Source of the DNA: Chalciporus piperatus | Lineage: Eukaryota; Basidiomycota; Agaricomycetes; Boletales; Boletaceae | DNA length: 27,033 nucleotides | NCBI GenBank assembly: GCA_038093975.1 | Contig: JBBPTG010000302.1 | Coordinates: forward strand, 1 to 27,033 | Direction: 5' to 3' | Shown here: positions 19,082-27,033 of the stretch, in pieces | How the letters are laid out: each line of letters begins with the position of its first letter | Numbering within the stretch: the first letter of the stretch is position 1 | Program-made: the position numbers and the translations under genes | Notes under the pieces: model-generated | Database searches by the model: none | Told to the model about the DNA's origin: nothing | The model's input: the letters and a program-made list of their open reading frames with translations, nothing else

Positions 19082-20010
19082 CTCGGACTTGACAAAAAAT
19101 CCGCGCGAAAAAGTCACGTGACCATGTTGAATTTGCCGCGCCACCTCTTCGACTCTCTCTCACCACTACACCACACCTCAACAACAGCAAAACGGCCGGC
19201 GAGTGCTCAAAAGCCCCGCCGGCATCGCCAGGTGAGTGAAAACTCGCTCACCACCACATCCGCTCACCTCGCAAACAGCCTGCTGCCACCTACCACCTCA
19301 CTCTCGACACGAAAACGACGAAAATGCGAAAACGCGGCCGGCGTGGGCTCAACAGCCCCGCCGGCTTCACGAGGTGAGTGATAAGCCACCCGCTCACCCC
19401 GCAAACAGCCGCTTGCACTGCTCGGCCCACTACCACCTACCACACCACTCTCGACACGAAAACGACGAAAATGCGAAAACGCGGCCGGCGAGGGCTCAAC
19501 AGCCCCGCCGGCAGCACACGGTGTGTTCTTCCTCACCCACCACCACCACCTCTCATCTCGTACAGAGCCGCTCGGGCTGTACGAACCACCACCACCTCCA
19601 AACCCTCAAACAACCTCGACCTCGAACTCGATGGCCGGCGTGGGCTCAACAGCCCCGCCGGCAGCACATGGTGTGTTTTTCCTCACCCACCACCATCCTC
19701 TCTCACCTCGTACAGAGCCGCTCGGGCTGTCTCCCCCCCACCACCTCGCTCCCTCAAACTCGATCGTAAAAAAAATGGCCGGCGTGGGCTCAGCAGCCCC
19801 GCCGGCATCACGAGGTTCGTGTTTCCTCACCCATCACCTCATCCACTCACTTCAACGACAGCCGCTTGGGTTGTCTCCCCCCCACCACCTCCCACCTTCA
19901 ACCTCGACACCAACACATGGCCGGCGCGGGCTCAACAGCCCCGCTGGCTTCAGAGGTTCGTGTTTATTTGTTGACTAACACACCTACTCACCTCGTACAT
20001 AGCTGCTCGT
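19082..20010 (-). repeat. hairpin-unit tandem array, copy B (inverted relative to copy A)
   Basis: Six H2 hairpins of 29 nt each (19195-19223, 19337-19365, 19484-19512, 19634-19662, 19778-19806, 19920-19948) recur every 114-150 bp. H1-type hairpins lie between them (19561-19583, 19712-19730, 19858-19874 with a G-U pair), and an H3-type AGGTGAG/CTCACCT pair at 19230-19236 with 19263-19269. The left end (GGACTTGAC, then TCACGTGACC) matches the right end of copy A in reverse complement, so A and B are copies of one element in opposite orientation. Forward frames are open over long distances only because of repeat composition. Confidence 0.87.
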
Positions 20011-20144
20011 GTTGCATGGCACTTCATTAACTAGTAACTATTGTACCACAATACATGTAATAGTTAGACATAATATATTTCGCATTTTCTGAACTGTCAT
20101 AAGGTGTGAATTAATCATAAGATATAGTGAACTAGTAATTGGGA
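20011..20144. other. AT-rich spacer inside foldback element
   Basis: AT-rich sequence between array B and the right satellite arm, with ACTAGTAA words. Nothing else recognised. Confidence 0.4.
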
Positions 20145-20655
20145 CTGGGTGACTGGATTACTGGGTGACTGGATTATTGAGGTGACTGGGTGACTGGATT
20201 ACTGAGGTGACTGGATTACTGAGGTGACTGGAAGTGACTGGTGACTGGGTTACTGGTGTGACTTGTGTGACTGGAGTGACTGGTGTGACTAGATTACTGG
20301 ATTACTGAGTGACTGGATTACTGAAATGACTGGATGACTGAATGGCTGGATGACTGGACTACTGAGACTACTGGATTACTGGACCACTGAGTGACTAGAT
20401 TGCTGAAATACTGGAATACTGGATGGCTGGAGTAATGAGACAACTGGATTGCTGGATAACTAGGGCACTGGGCTACTAGGCTGCTGAGATGACTACATGA
20501 CTGGGAAACTGGGCTACTAGGCTACTGAGATAACTGGATGACTGGAACACTGGGCTACTGAGCTACTGAGTCTACTGAAGTGACTGGGCTAATGAACCAA
20601 TGAGATTACTGAAATGACTGGCTGACTGGATGACTGGGCAACTGAGCAACTGGCG
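20145..20655 (-). repeat. ACTGG satellite arm (right)
   Basis: Tandem ACTGGATTACTGAG/GTGACTGG words are the reverse complement of the left arm at 17648-18330. Together they form the foldback stem of the element. Confidence 0.9.
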
Positions 20656-20715
20656 TACTGGTTTAACTGATCCAGTCATTCCAGTAACTTCAGACTTTTT
20701 GCAGTGTTGCTGATG
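20656..20715 (-). repeat. right terminal inverted repeat of foldback element
   Basis: Reverse complement of the left terminal repeat; ends TTGCTGATG. The same end sequence, somewhat diverged, occurs as an orphan at 8471-8506. Confidence 0.9.
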
Positions 20716-21048
20716 CGGGCACAAAAGCCCCTCCTCCATAAGCGACTCCTTGATTCCTGCCAAGTAAGTGTTCATTCTTGGGGTATCGCTGAAGAAATCA
20801 GAGTCGGAGAAGGAAGCGCCAAGCAGGAGGTGGTAGTTTGTGCACTCTTGCTCTACCTCTGCGCGGGTGAATGGATTCATAACGCTGCAGGAGAGTTGGA
20901 GTGGCCCAGCTTCCAGTGGGGCCAGAAAAGAACTGGCCTGAATGTTTATAAAGACAAAATAAATTAGTCCATAAGCCAGAATTGGCCCTGAGTCGTTACT
21001 TGCATTGAATCCGAGGGGGCGGTGGGCTGATTCAGAAGTTTGCGCCAT
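20716..21048 (-). pseudogene. N-terminal part of the FunK1 kinase pseudogene (uncertain exon structure)
   Basis: A minus-strand frame beginning MAQTSESAHRPLGF runs into the foldback element and ends at MEEGLLCPH, so it is probably the 5' part of the kinase whose next exon segment starts at 17587 (GKWQEGAASDLYSS). A 62-nt GTAACG...CATTCAG candidate intron with a GACTAAT branch-like box lies near 20940-21003, but splicing it shifts the frame relative to the later MNPFTRAEVEQE segment. Either the gene model is incomplete or the frame is already damaged. No recognisable domain, as expected for the variable N-terminus of this family. Confidence 0.5.
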
Positions 21049-21571
21049 TATCTTCCCTGAAACTCCGCTTTTCCCACAGGCGGGAACAGGTCAGAGTGGG
21101 TCGCAAGCCGCTACCAGTCTAGAAGAAAGAGCTCACCTGGCCAAGTACGATTCAACTGAGAACTGCCAGTGGGGGGATTTTACTTCAAGTTGAGTACAAG
21201 AGCGAAGGGTCAAAACCGCTCTCCCATCAGAAACACAGGGCCCCACAAACAGCCTCGGGCGCAAATGGAAATCCTGAACAGGTAAGTACAACGGCTGAAA
21301 CACATGCTACACGTTTAGGTATTGAGATAATCGCACAGGCTGTATGGGGGCGCTGCTTACCTGCCAGACTTGAAGCTTGAAGGTTTTTTCTCAGGAACTC
21401 CAAGCGAGTTTACTTCGCTGTGAGTTACCAAATAAGGAGATTGCGAAACTTTTGCAATCTCCTTATTTGGTAACTCACTGAAAAAGTTGAACGAGCGAGC
21501 GAAAGAACGAAGTGCCGCAACTTGCCGAAGCGGGTCCGATTGTTTATTTTTACCAGTTACCATCAACACCC
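21049..21571. promoter_or_regulatory. divergent intergenic region (putative bidirectional promoter) with long palindrome
   Basis: The kinase pseudogene reads leftward from 21048 and the unknown gene reads rightward from about 21572, so both promoters should lie here. I see no clear TATA box. The only marked structure is the 25-bp-arm palindrome at 21420-21478. The promoter role is inferred from gene orientation only. Confidence 0.35.
21420..21478. repeat. perfect 25-bp-arm inverted repeat
   Basis: Arms 21420-21444 and 21454-21478 are exact complements (GTGAGTTACCAAATAAGGAG at the outer left) around a 9-nt loop GAAACTTTT. A 59-bp perfect stem-loop of this length is far beyond chance and suggests a miniature insertion or a recent inverted duplication. 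Confidence 0.92.
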
Positions 21572-23168
21572 ATGCCCATGTGTAAGCTGTCAGCGGCTGA
21601 GGTCAGCCTTCTTCTCGCTGGCTTGCGGGCACTGCCGCCCTCCTCAGACTCTCTTCGGATGCAAACACGATTCCAAAGAATCGAGACGTGCCTCCAAAGA
21701 ACCGAAACGAGCCCCCCAAACCCGGAGATGCCAGCAGGCGAGTTGTTGTTAAATCCCTTGACAGCAATCCCAGTTAACCAGGGTGATCGCGTGCAGCGCC
21801 ACCCCATTCTACAGCTCCCTCACAGATTGGCAACGGCCAGAATCCTGCCACCGGAGCTGATTCGGAGGAAACTCAAATACAGGTGCCTCAGGGTCCAGGG
21901 CCATTGACAATAGGGCCCCACTGGCAGATACCCTGCAATAGTACGGAAGATCCCAAAGGCAGGCCCGATCAGCGCGAACAAGCTGGCCTCCATCGACCTC
22001 CCTGCCCCCGAAATGGTGTCGTATTGCAGGCCCGGCCTGAATGGCAGATAGTCCAATATGGGGGGCGCTGTCCCAATGGCCGCGCTCACACTCTCTTGGC
22101 GCAACTTGCTGTGCCAAGTTTCGACTCTGCTACCCATAAACCCCGCGCATGGTTAGCATCCGTTCGCGATGCCATGGCCGACTCTGGTCTTTTAACTCAG
22201 GGAAACACTCGGGATCTCAGCAATATCATCCTCCGGTGTAATCTCCTCCACGGGAAGGAGGTGGGATTAAGTTTCGTCAACATGTTGTCAATGATCCAGT
22301 TGGCTTTTAAATGCCAAAGGTAAGTGTTGGCCTTGCGCTCAGATGGCTGCTGGCTGAATGTTGGTTGATCAACTGATAACTGGAATCTACAGTTTGCAGA
22401 AGGGGAATCAGAATACCCTGGATGACATTCACGCCGCTCATGTGGCGCACCTGCCAAATCCTCCACTTGCACGCACTTTCGGTGAATGGGTATCCTTTGG
22501 CAAGAAGTTTGCCCGGTTTGTGGGTGGCGGATCGATATACTTGCTAATTATCATTGCGGGCTTGGCTCTCAGATGGGATGTAGCCAAGGTACCTCAAGAG
22601 GCTGCTTTTAATGCAGTTCACAGTTGGGGAACTTCTATGAAGAGGGTAGCAAGAGTGCCCCCGACGCGTACATTCACATACCGTCGACTTCATTCCAAGG
22701 GTGAGCGTTTCCAATCTGAATCTCAGGTTGGCAGGCTCAGTTGATTGATTGGTCTACAGGGGAATCGATGTTCGTAATTCTGATGGCTCGCCAATGGCGT
22801 TCGTCTGCAATGCCATGACAGCCCATCTCAAGGATGCCCTTGTCGCCAAACTCACTGCATGTTTAGGCGACAACGACGCATTCGTTTCGCGTGACAGCCG
22901 GGACCTTAACCCATTCAAATGTCTTCACTTCTCGTATTACAACCGCTACACTACGAACGTAAGTTGGTCTCTAACATACTCCTCGTGAACGACAGCTAAA
23001 GTTTTGAGATATCTTAGGGGGAGGGTGCCCCTACTGATGCACATCCGCTACAGCTAAAGCGGGCCCACGTCACGAGGGCCAACACTTCCCAGTATATCCC
23101 ATACCCATCCAAGGATTTTGAAGTATATCGTCAGCTCTACGAAGACCTGGCGAGCCCATTCAGCTCGT
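21572..23168 (+). pseudogene. multi-exon protein of unknown function, 3'-truncated by repeat D
   Basis: Unrecognised gene. A likely start is MPMCKLSAAEVSLLLAG at 21572. Downstream exons: about 21796-22319 (includes HKPRAWLASVRDAMADSG and GLSFVNMLSMIQLAFKCQ), 22393-22700, 22760-22958 (NAMTAHLKDALVAKLTACLG), 23018-23168 (NTSQYIPYPSKDFEVYRQLY). Introns 22320-22392, 22701-22759 and 22959-23017 have GTAAGT, GTGAGC and GTAAGT donors and keep the frame. A frame change near 22590-22625 between LALRWDVAK and GNFYEEGS is either a frameshift or an unusually short 35-nt intron. The first exon junction (21780-21800) is uncertain. Coding sequence stops where repeat D begins. No domain, signal peptide or catalytic motif was recognised; it resembles a lineage-restricted fungal protein. 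Confidence 0.55.
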
Positions 23169-23190
23169 TAGGCCGTACAGCACGGCCAGC

Positions 23191-23440
23191 TGATTGCCAA
23201 TTAGGCCGTGCTCTACTGGCCGGCTAACGATTGGCCGCTGGTGTATGATCACCTAGGTTAGGGATCGGCTAGTAATAGAATGTACACGTAGAGTAGGGAT
23301 CAGCCAATGTACCATTGTGCCCTGGCAATGGGAATGGCCAACACAAAGGTTCCATGAGGTAGGACCTGGCCGACTGGTGCTAATCACCCAGTCCTGCCTG
23401 CATCATGGTTCGGCCCATAGAGAATAGGGATGAGCCTCAA
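23191..23440 (+). repeat. dispersed repeat D, copy 2
   Basis: Closely matches 10525-10770, starting TGAT..CCAATTAGGCC. Its left edge adjoins a 9-bp inverted repeat AGCACGGCC/GGCCGTGCT (23179-23187 and 23204-23212). Unlike copy 1, it runs straight into the 33-bp minisatellite. It interrupts the unknown gene near 23168. Confidence 0.85.
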
Positions 23441-23449
23441 TGTGTAGGA

Positions 23450-24208
23450 ATGGGCCAATGGGTGGAGCCTCAATGTGTAGGGATGGGCCGATGCATTGAG
23501 GCTCAATGCGTAGAGATGGGCCGATGCATGGAGCCTCAATGGGTAGGGATGGGCCGATGGGTTGAGCCTCAATGCGTAGGGATGGGCCGATGGGTTGAGC
23601 CTCAATGTGTAGGGATGGGCCGATGCATTGAGGCTCAATGCGTAGGGATGGGCCGATGCAATCAGTGTCAATGTGTAGGAATGGGCCGATGCATTGAGGC
23701 TCAATGCGTAGGGATGGGCCGATGCAATCAGTGTCAATGTGTAGGAATGAGCCAATGGGTGGAGCCTCAATGCATAGGGATGGGCCTATGCAATCAGTGT
23801 CAATGTGTAGGGATGGGCCGATGGGTTGAGGCTCAATGTGTAGGGATGGGCCAATGCATTGAGGCTCAATGCGTAGGGATGGGCCGATGCATTGAGGCTC
23901 AATGCGTAGGCATGGGCCGATGCAATCAGTGTCAATGTGTAGGAATGGGCCGATGGGTTGAGCCTCAATGTGTAGGGATGGGCCGATGCATTGAGGCTCA
24001 ATGCGTAGGGATGGGCCGATGCATGGAGCCTCAATGCGTAGGGATGGGCCGATGCATGGAGCCTCAATGGGTAGGGATGGGCCGATGGGTTGAGCCTCAA
24101 TGTGTAGGGATGGGCCGATGCATTGAGGCTCAATGCGTAGGGATGGGCCGATGCAATCAGTGTCAATGTGTAGCAATGGCCCAATGGGTTGAGCCTCAAT
24201 GGGTAGGG
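23450..24208 (+). repeat. 33-bp minisatellite, 23 tandem units
   Basis: Exactly 23 units of 33 bp (759 bp), each starting ATGGGCC or a close variant and ending TGYGTAGGG. Four main variants of the middle are interspersed: ATTGAGGCT, GGTTGAGCC, ATGGAGCC and AATCAGTGT. Many units contain the small palindrome GCATTGA-GGC-TCAATGC. Because 33 is a multiple of three and stops are absent, long frames stay open on both strands (an 11-residue MGRCIEAQCVG repeat on the plus strand); I take these as a by-product. Confidence 0.93.
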
Positions 24209-24432
24209 ATAGTTGCGTCATGCGTCTCAGGGCTGGCCTCTGCTGCCAACCCACCGGCCCCCCCGCTCCCATGGGCCCATCAACCCCTCAGCCGATTCTT
24301 CGGTCACCTGTTGATCTCATCAGCAAATCATCCATTTAGGGACAGAATTTGCCCATGACACAGCCGTGCCACAGCCGCCGGCCCAATTCACGGCCGTCGC
24401 CCTGAGCGATTCACCTGCCACCCAAACAACTC
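24209..24432. other. spacer between minisatellite and second foldback element
   Basis: GC-rich, single-copy-looking sequence. No gene, element end or structure recognised. Confidence 0.4.
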
Positions 24433-24757
24433 ACCCATGTCCCGAGCGACTCACCCGCACCACAAACGAGTTCTCAGCGACCCGAACGGCCCTCCAGCGA
24501 CTCAAACGGCCCTCCAGCGACCCAAACGGCCCACCCATGCCTCAAGCGACTCACCCATGCCCCGAGCGGCTCACCCATGCCCCGAGCGACTCACCCGCAC
24601 CACAAACGAGTTAAAAAACACGGCGGCTCCTCAGGCTGGCCACTCATCCAGTCCAAGGACGACAATGGACAATGGACAACGACAGGAGTTAGATACTACT
24701 CATAGATACTAGTACATGGAATAAATATATTTTATTCTACTACTCGTGAACATGCAA
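24433..24757 (+). repeat. left arm of second foldback structure
   Basis: Outer part holds tandem words CCCGAGCGACTCACC and CGACCCAAACGGCCCTCCAG; inner part is AT-rich with AATAAATATATTTTATT. Ends at CATGCAA, where identity with the right arm stops. Confidence 0.85.
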
Positions 24758-24838
24758 AGAGAATTTCGCAAGTACAGAAGACAGAGGCTGGTAAAACTTT
24801 TGCTTCTGTACAAGTTCGTACAGAATCGAGACTCTGTA

Positions 24839-24921
24839 CAGTGCTGTGACTATGCTGCACAGAGGGGGACCTTTCTGTCATACTGTGACAGGAACATGCT
24901 GTGCAGAGTGCCACAGCACTG
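24839..24921 (+). repeat. nested stem-loop in the centre of the foldback structure
   Basis: Outer arms CAGTGCTGTG/CACAGCACTG (24839-24848, 24912-24921), middle arms GCACAG/CTGTGC, and inner arms CTGTCA/TGACAG around TACTG line up concentrically in 83 bp. Upstream, GTACAGAAG...CTTCTGTAC and GTAC-AAGTTC-GTAC add further inverted repeats. Confidence 0.75.
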
Positions 24922-25459
24922 TGCAGCTCACTGAGAATTTGCTGATGCATGATCGCTGGAGGGAAGGTCCTGCATATCATAGGAACGTTCGGCCGTCGTT
25001 TGGGTGGCAGACTTCATGACCATCTTTCTGTTGCTTCAGGTGCAAGAGAAACAAATCCTGGTGTCAGTGCAGTCAGGAACCTTTGTTGCTGGTCATTGGC
25101 TCCTTCGGTGTGATAGGTCCCAATGATGTCGGCTCTGGGTCAATTTATCAGACATCTAAAATAGGCCCGAGGACGTCGGGTGTGAAGCTGTCAATCAGAC
25201 GCTTGTCACCTTTCAGCCATGTCTGCATCTTAAATCGTCCTGATGACGTCGGATAAGAAGCTGTCAAGATATCGGCTAATGCATCCGATGTCACTCGGCT
25301 GTTGTTCGGAGGAAGGATCTGATGGCTCTGACGTACAAATGCTTCCGTGAGTGATCAAAGGCTCCGGCCCGTTCATCTTGTCACCTATGCCCCTGGGTGG
25401 CCTGAAATATGCTAACCTGCCAATGAGGCAAACATTATCACCAAGTATCCGATTGTACA
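24922..25459. other. unique centre of foldback structure, no gene seen
   Basis: Single-copy-looking sequence. A GACGTCGG...GAAGCTGTCAA block occurs twice about 80 bp apart (near 25155 and 25245), and ATGATGTCGG near 25115 resembles it. No open frame of note. Confidence 0.4.
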
Positions 25460-25777
25460 ATGGTCAAGCCCAAGATCGAGAAGGCCACACCATGGACCCC
25501 AGTGCAAGAGGTCAAGTTTCTCAAGAAGGGATCAAAGATCAAGATGGTCAAGCTCACCCCGCCAAGCCACAAGAGCAAAAAACACAAGGCTGCAATCCCT
25601 CAATCATCACCTCAGATGCCGAGACTAGAAACGCCACTGGATAGTGGCCTCACACCAAGCACTGCTGATCGGATGTATGACGCAGCTGATGGAGAGTATG
25701 TTCTGCCTTCTTTGAAACTACCTAAACCTTGCATGTTCACGAGTGGTAGAATAAAATATATTTATTCCATGTACTAG
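25460..25777 (+). CDS. hypothetical protein, basic, C-terminus replaced by foldback arm
   Basis: An open frame of 105 residues starts MVKPKIEKATPWTPVQEVKF and is Lys/Pro-rich, with KSKKHKA. The last 13 residues or so are encoded by the foldback right arm (from 25739), so the natural 3' end is missing. The MYDAADGEYVLPSLKLPKP segment reads like a real protein, perhaps the N-terminus of a larger (transposase-associated?) protein, but I do not recognise a family. Not confident that it is expressed. Confidence 0.35.
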   Translation: MVKPKIEKATPWTPVQEVKFLKKGSKIKMVKLTPPSHKSKKHKAAIPQSSPQMPRLETPLDSGLTPSTADRMYDAADGEYVLPSLKLPKPCMFTSGRIKYIYSMY

Positions 25778-26768
25778 TATCTATGAGTAGTATCTAACTC
25801 CTATCATTGTCCATTGTCCATTGTCGTCCTCGGACTGGATGAGTGGCCAGCCTGAGGAGCCGCCGCGTTTTTTACTCTGGGCATCGGTGAGTCGATCAGA
25901 CCATAAATGGGCCGGTTGGACCACTGGAGGGCCGTTTGGGTCGCTGGAGGGCCGTTCGGGTCGCTGAGAACTCGTTTGTGGTGCGGGTGAGTCGCTCGGG
26001 ACATGGGTGAGCCGCTCGGGGCGTAGGTGAGACGATTGGGGCATGGATGGACCGGTTGGACCACTGGAGGGCCGTTTGGGTTGCTGATGACTCGTTTGTG
26101 GTGCGGGTGAGTCGCTCGGGACATGGGTGAGCCGCTCGGGGTGTAGGTGAGCCGCTCGGGGCATAGGTGAGTCGATTGAGGCATGGGTGGGCCGGTTGGA
26201 CCACTGGAGGGCCGTTTGGGTCGCTGGAGGGCCGTTTGGGTTGCTGATGACTCGTTTGTGGTGCGGGTGAGTCGCTCAGGACATGGCTGAGCCGCTCGGG
26301 GCGTAGGTGAGTCGATTGGGGCACTAATGGGCCGGTTGGGTCACTGATGACTTGTTTGTGGTGCGGGTGAGTCGCTCGAGACATGGGTGAGCCGCTTGGG
26401 GCATAGGTGAGTCGATTGAGGCACTAATGGGCCGGTTGGGTCGCTGATGACTCGTTTGTGGTGCGGGTGAGTCGCTCGGGACATGGGTGAGCCGCTCGGG
26501 GTGTAGGTGAGCCGCTCGGGGCATGGGTGAGTCGATTGAGGCATGGGTGGGCCGGTTGGACCACTGGAGGGCCGTTCGGGTCGCTGGAGGGCCGTTTGGG
26601 TTGCTGATGACTCGTTTGTGGTGCAGGTGAGTCGCTCGGGACATGGGTGAGCCGCTTGGGGCATAGGTGAGTCGATTGAGGCATGGGTGGGCCGGTTGGA
26701 CCACTGGAGGGCCATGCGGGTCGCTGAGAACTCGTTTGTGGTGCGGGTGAGTCGCTCGGGACATGGGT
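25739..26768 (-). repeat. right arm of second foldback structure (amplified tandem repeats)
   Basis: Inverse of 24433-24757, with the block GACTCGTTTGTGGTGCGGGT recurring every 100-180 bp (near 25968, 26090, 26250, 26350, 26450, 26608, 26730). Between them are 18-20-bp sub-repeats GGTGAGYCGCTCGGGRCATG. Long reverse-strand Pro/His/Ser-rich frames are by-products of the repeat. Confidence 0.85.
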
Positions 26769-27033
26769 TAGGCCCAAGGGCTGTGCAGCGAACACCACCC
26801 CCGGAGGGATCAGCCGCCGAAGAACATGCCAGAAATGATGATGCCACGCTGATGGCCATATCTTGGATCAGGTTTGAACGCTTAGAATTTCTGGCCTACA
26901 CTCGTAGGCAACACATATTCCATCTGATTTCTTTGCTACGTCAGATGGACATGTTCGAGAGGCTGAGGAATGTCATGTAGTGTAGGCCATATAATATTGA
27001 CACTGATCACATTGGCTTATCCCTACCCATGGA
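26769..27033 (+). other. unique flank with an exon-like open stretch
   Basis: From about 26785 to a TAG at 26978-26980 the plus strand reads an ordinary-looking protein segment, including FERLEFLAYTRRQHIFHL and LRQMDMFERLRNVM. It could be a terminal exon of a gene disrupted by the foldback structure. No family recognised. The last bases (TTATCCCTACCCATGG) recall the reverse complement of the 33-bp minisatellite unit. Confidence 0.3.

Larger units (their letters stand above)
17588..20715. mobile_element. 3.1-kb foldback-type element with internal satellites
   Basis: The ends are a 60-bp terminal inverted repeat (17588-17647 and 20656-20715, two mismatches) beginning CATCAGCAA. Behind each end lies a long satellite arm of CCAGT words (left) and its complement ACTGG words (right), so more than 500 bp at each end can fold back. 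The middle contains a 70-bp satellite (about 18360-19060) and hairpin array B (19082 to about 20010). It interrupts the 5' part of the FunK1 kinase. No transposase frame is present. I could not find a clean target duplication; only palindromic dinucleotides match. Superfamily undetermined. Confidence 0.8.
24433..26768. mobile_element. second giant foldback (inverted-repeat) structure with unique centre
   Basis: The left arm 24433-24757 (325 bp) is the inverse of the right arm 25739-26768 (1030 bp). Both arms share an inner 150-bp part (TACATGGAATAAATATATTT and neighbouring GGACAATGG words) and outer tandem repeats. The right arm has the repeats amplified about threefold. The arms meet a 981-bp unique centre (24758-25738). 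Outer edges share ACCCATGTCCCGAGCGACTC. No transposase and no obvious target duplication. It could be a foldback transposon or an inverted duplication of a tandem repeat. Confidence 0.8.

Noticed and set aside
19236..19978. Forward open frames of 150-200 residues
   Set aside because: They translate hairpin array B in different frames and show only repeat-derived Pro/Ser/Thr-rich words.
17588..20715. Target site duplication for the foldback element
   Set aside because: Every candidate was a palindromic dinucleotide produced by the terminal inverted repeat itself; no true direct repeat was found.
23450..24208. CRISPR-like regular repeats
   Set aside because: Units are directly tandem with no unique spacers, and the genome is eukaryotic.
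23405..24358. Long open frames on both strands over the minisatellite (317 and 289 residues)
   Set aside because: The 33-bp unit is a multiple of three without stops, so frames stay open automatically; no start context or family resemblance.
25781..26859. Pro/His/Ser-rich reverse-strand open frames
   Set aside because: Several overlapping frames encode the same words because of the 18-20-bp sub-repeats; a by-product of the foldback arm.

Overview
The window looks like a transposon-dense stretch of a filamentous basidiomycete genome. Evidence for this: short GT-AG introns of about 50-60 nt, a Plavaka-type (CACTA-like) transposase, a FunK1-type fungal kinase and a chromodomain Ty3/gypsy element. 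The style recalls Rhizoctonia/Ceratobasidium-like Agaricomycetes, but that assignment is inference. I see no intact cellular gene; the few non-transposon genes are broken by insertions.

Layout. 1-3853: 3' part of a Ty3/gypsy retrotransposon (protease, RT, RNase H, integrase, chromodomain) with polypurine tract and 3' LTR. About 3950-5258: array A, a tandem array of GC-rich hairpin units, split by a solo LTR (family B, target duplication GTGGG). 5295-5336: a perfect palindrome. 5560-7200: array C, a second and unrelated series of hairpin units, split by a second family-B solo LTR (ACCTC). 7358-8409: a family-C solo LTR (ATAGC) that itself contains a nested family-D solo LTR (CAAAC). 8892-9788: 3' fragment of a Plavaka transposase, cut by a hAT-like element (9789-10520). 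10525-10850: dispersed repeat D. 11010-14098: an almost complete Plavaka transposase gene on the minus strand, four exons with one apparent frameshift. 14413-21048 (minus): a FunK1 kinase pseudogene cut by a second family-C solo LTR (GAACG) and by a 3.1-kb foldback element (17588-20715), with two in-frame TGA codons as well. The foldback element has 60-bp terminal inverted repeats, CCAGT/ACTGG satellite arms, a 70-bp satellite and an inverted copy of the hairpin array (array B). 21572-23168 (+): a multi-exon gene of unknown function, cut by a second D repeat that carries 23 copies of a 33-bp minisatellite. 24433-26768: a second giant foldback element with a unique 1-kb centre.

How it fits together. 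Most of the sequence is explained by nested insertions, five of them resolved to exact TG...CA ends, four of these with a 5-bp target duplication. What transposon annotation does not explain is the recurrence of inverted-repeat design: several unrelated sequence families here are built from serial hairpins or very long inverted repeats. The two hairpin arrays (A/B and C) are the best candidates for something undescribed; whether they act as RNA, as DNA cruciforms or are only by-products of repair cannot be told from sequence alone.
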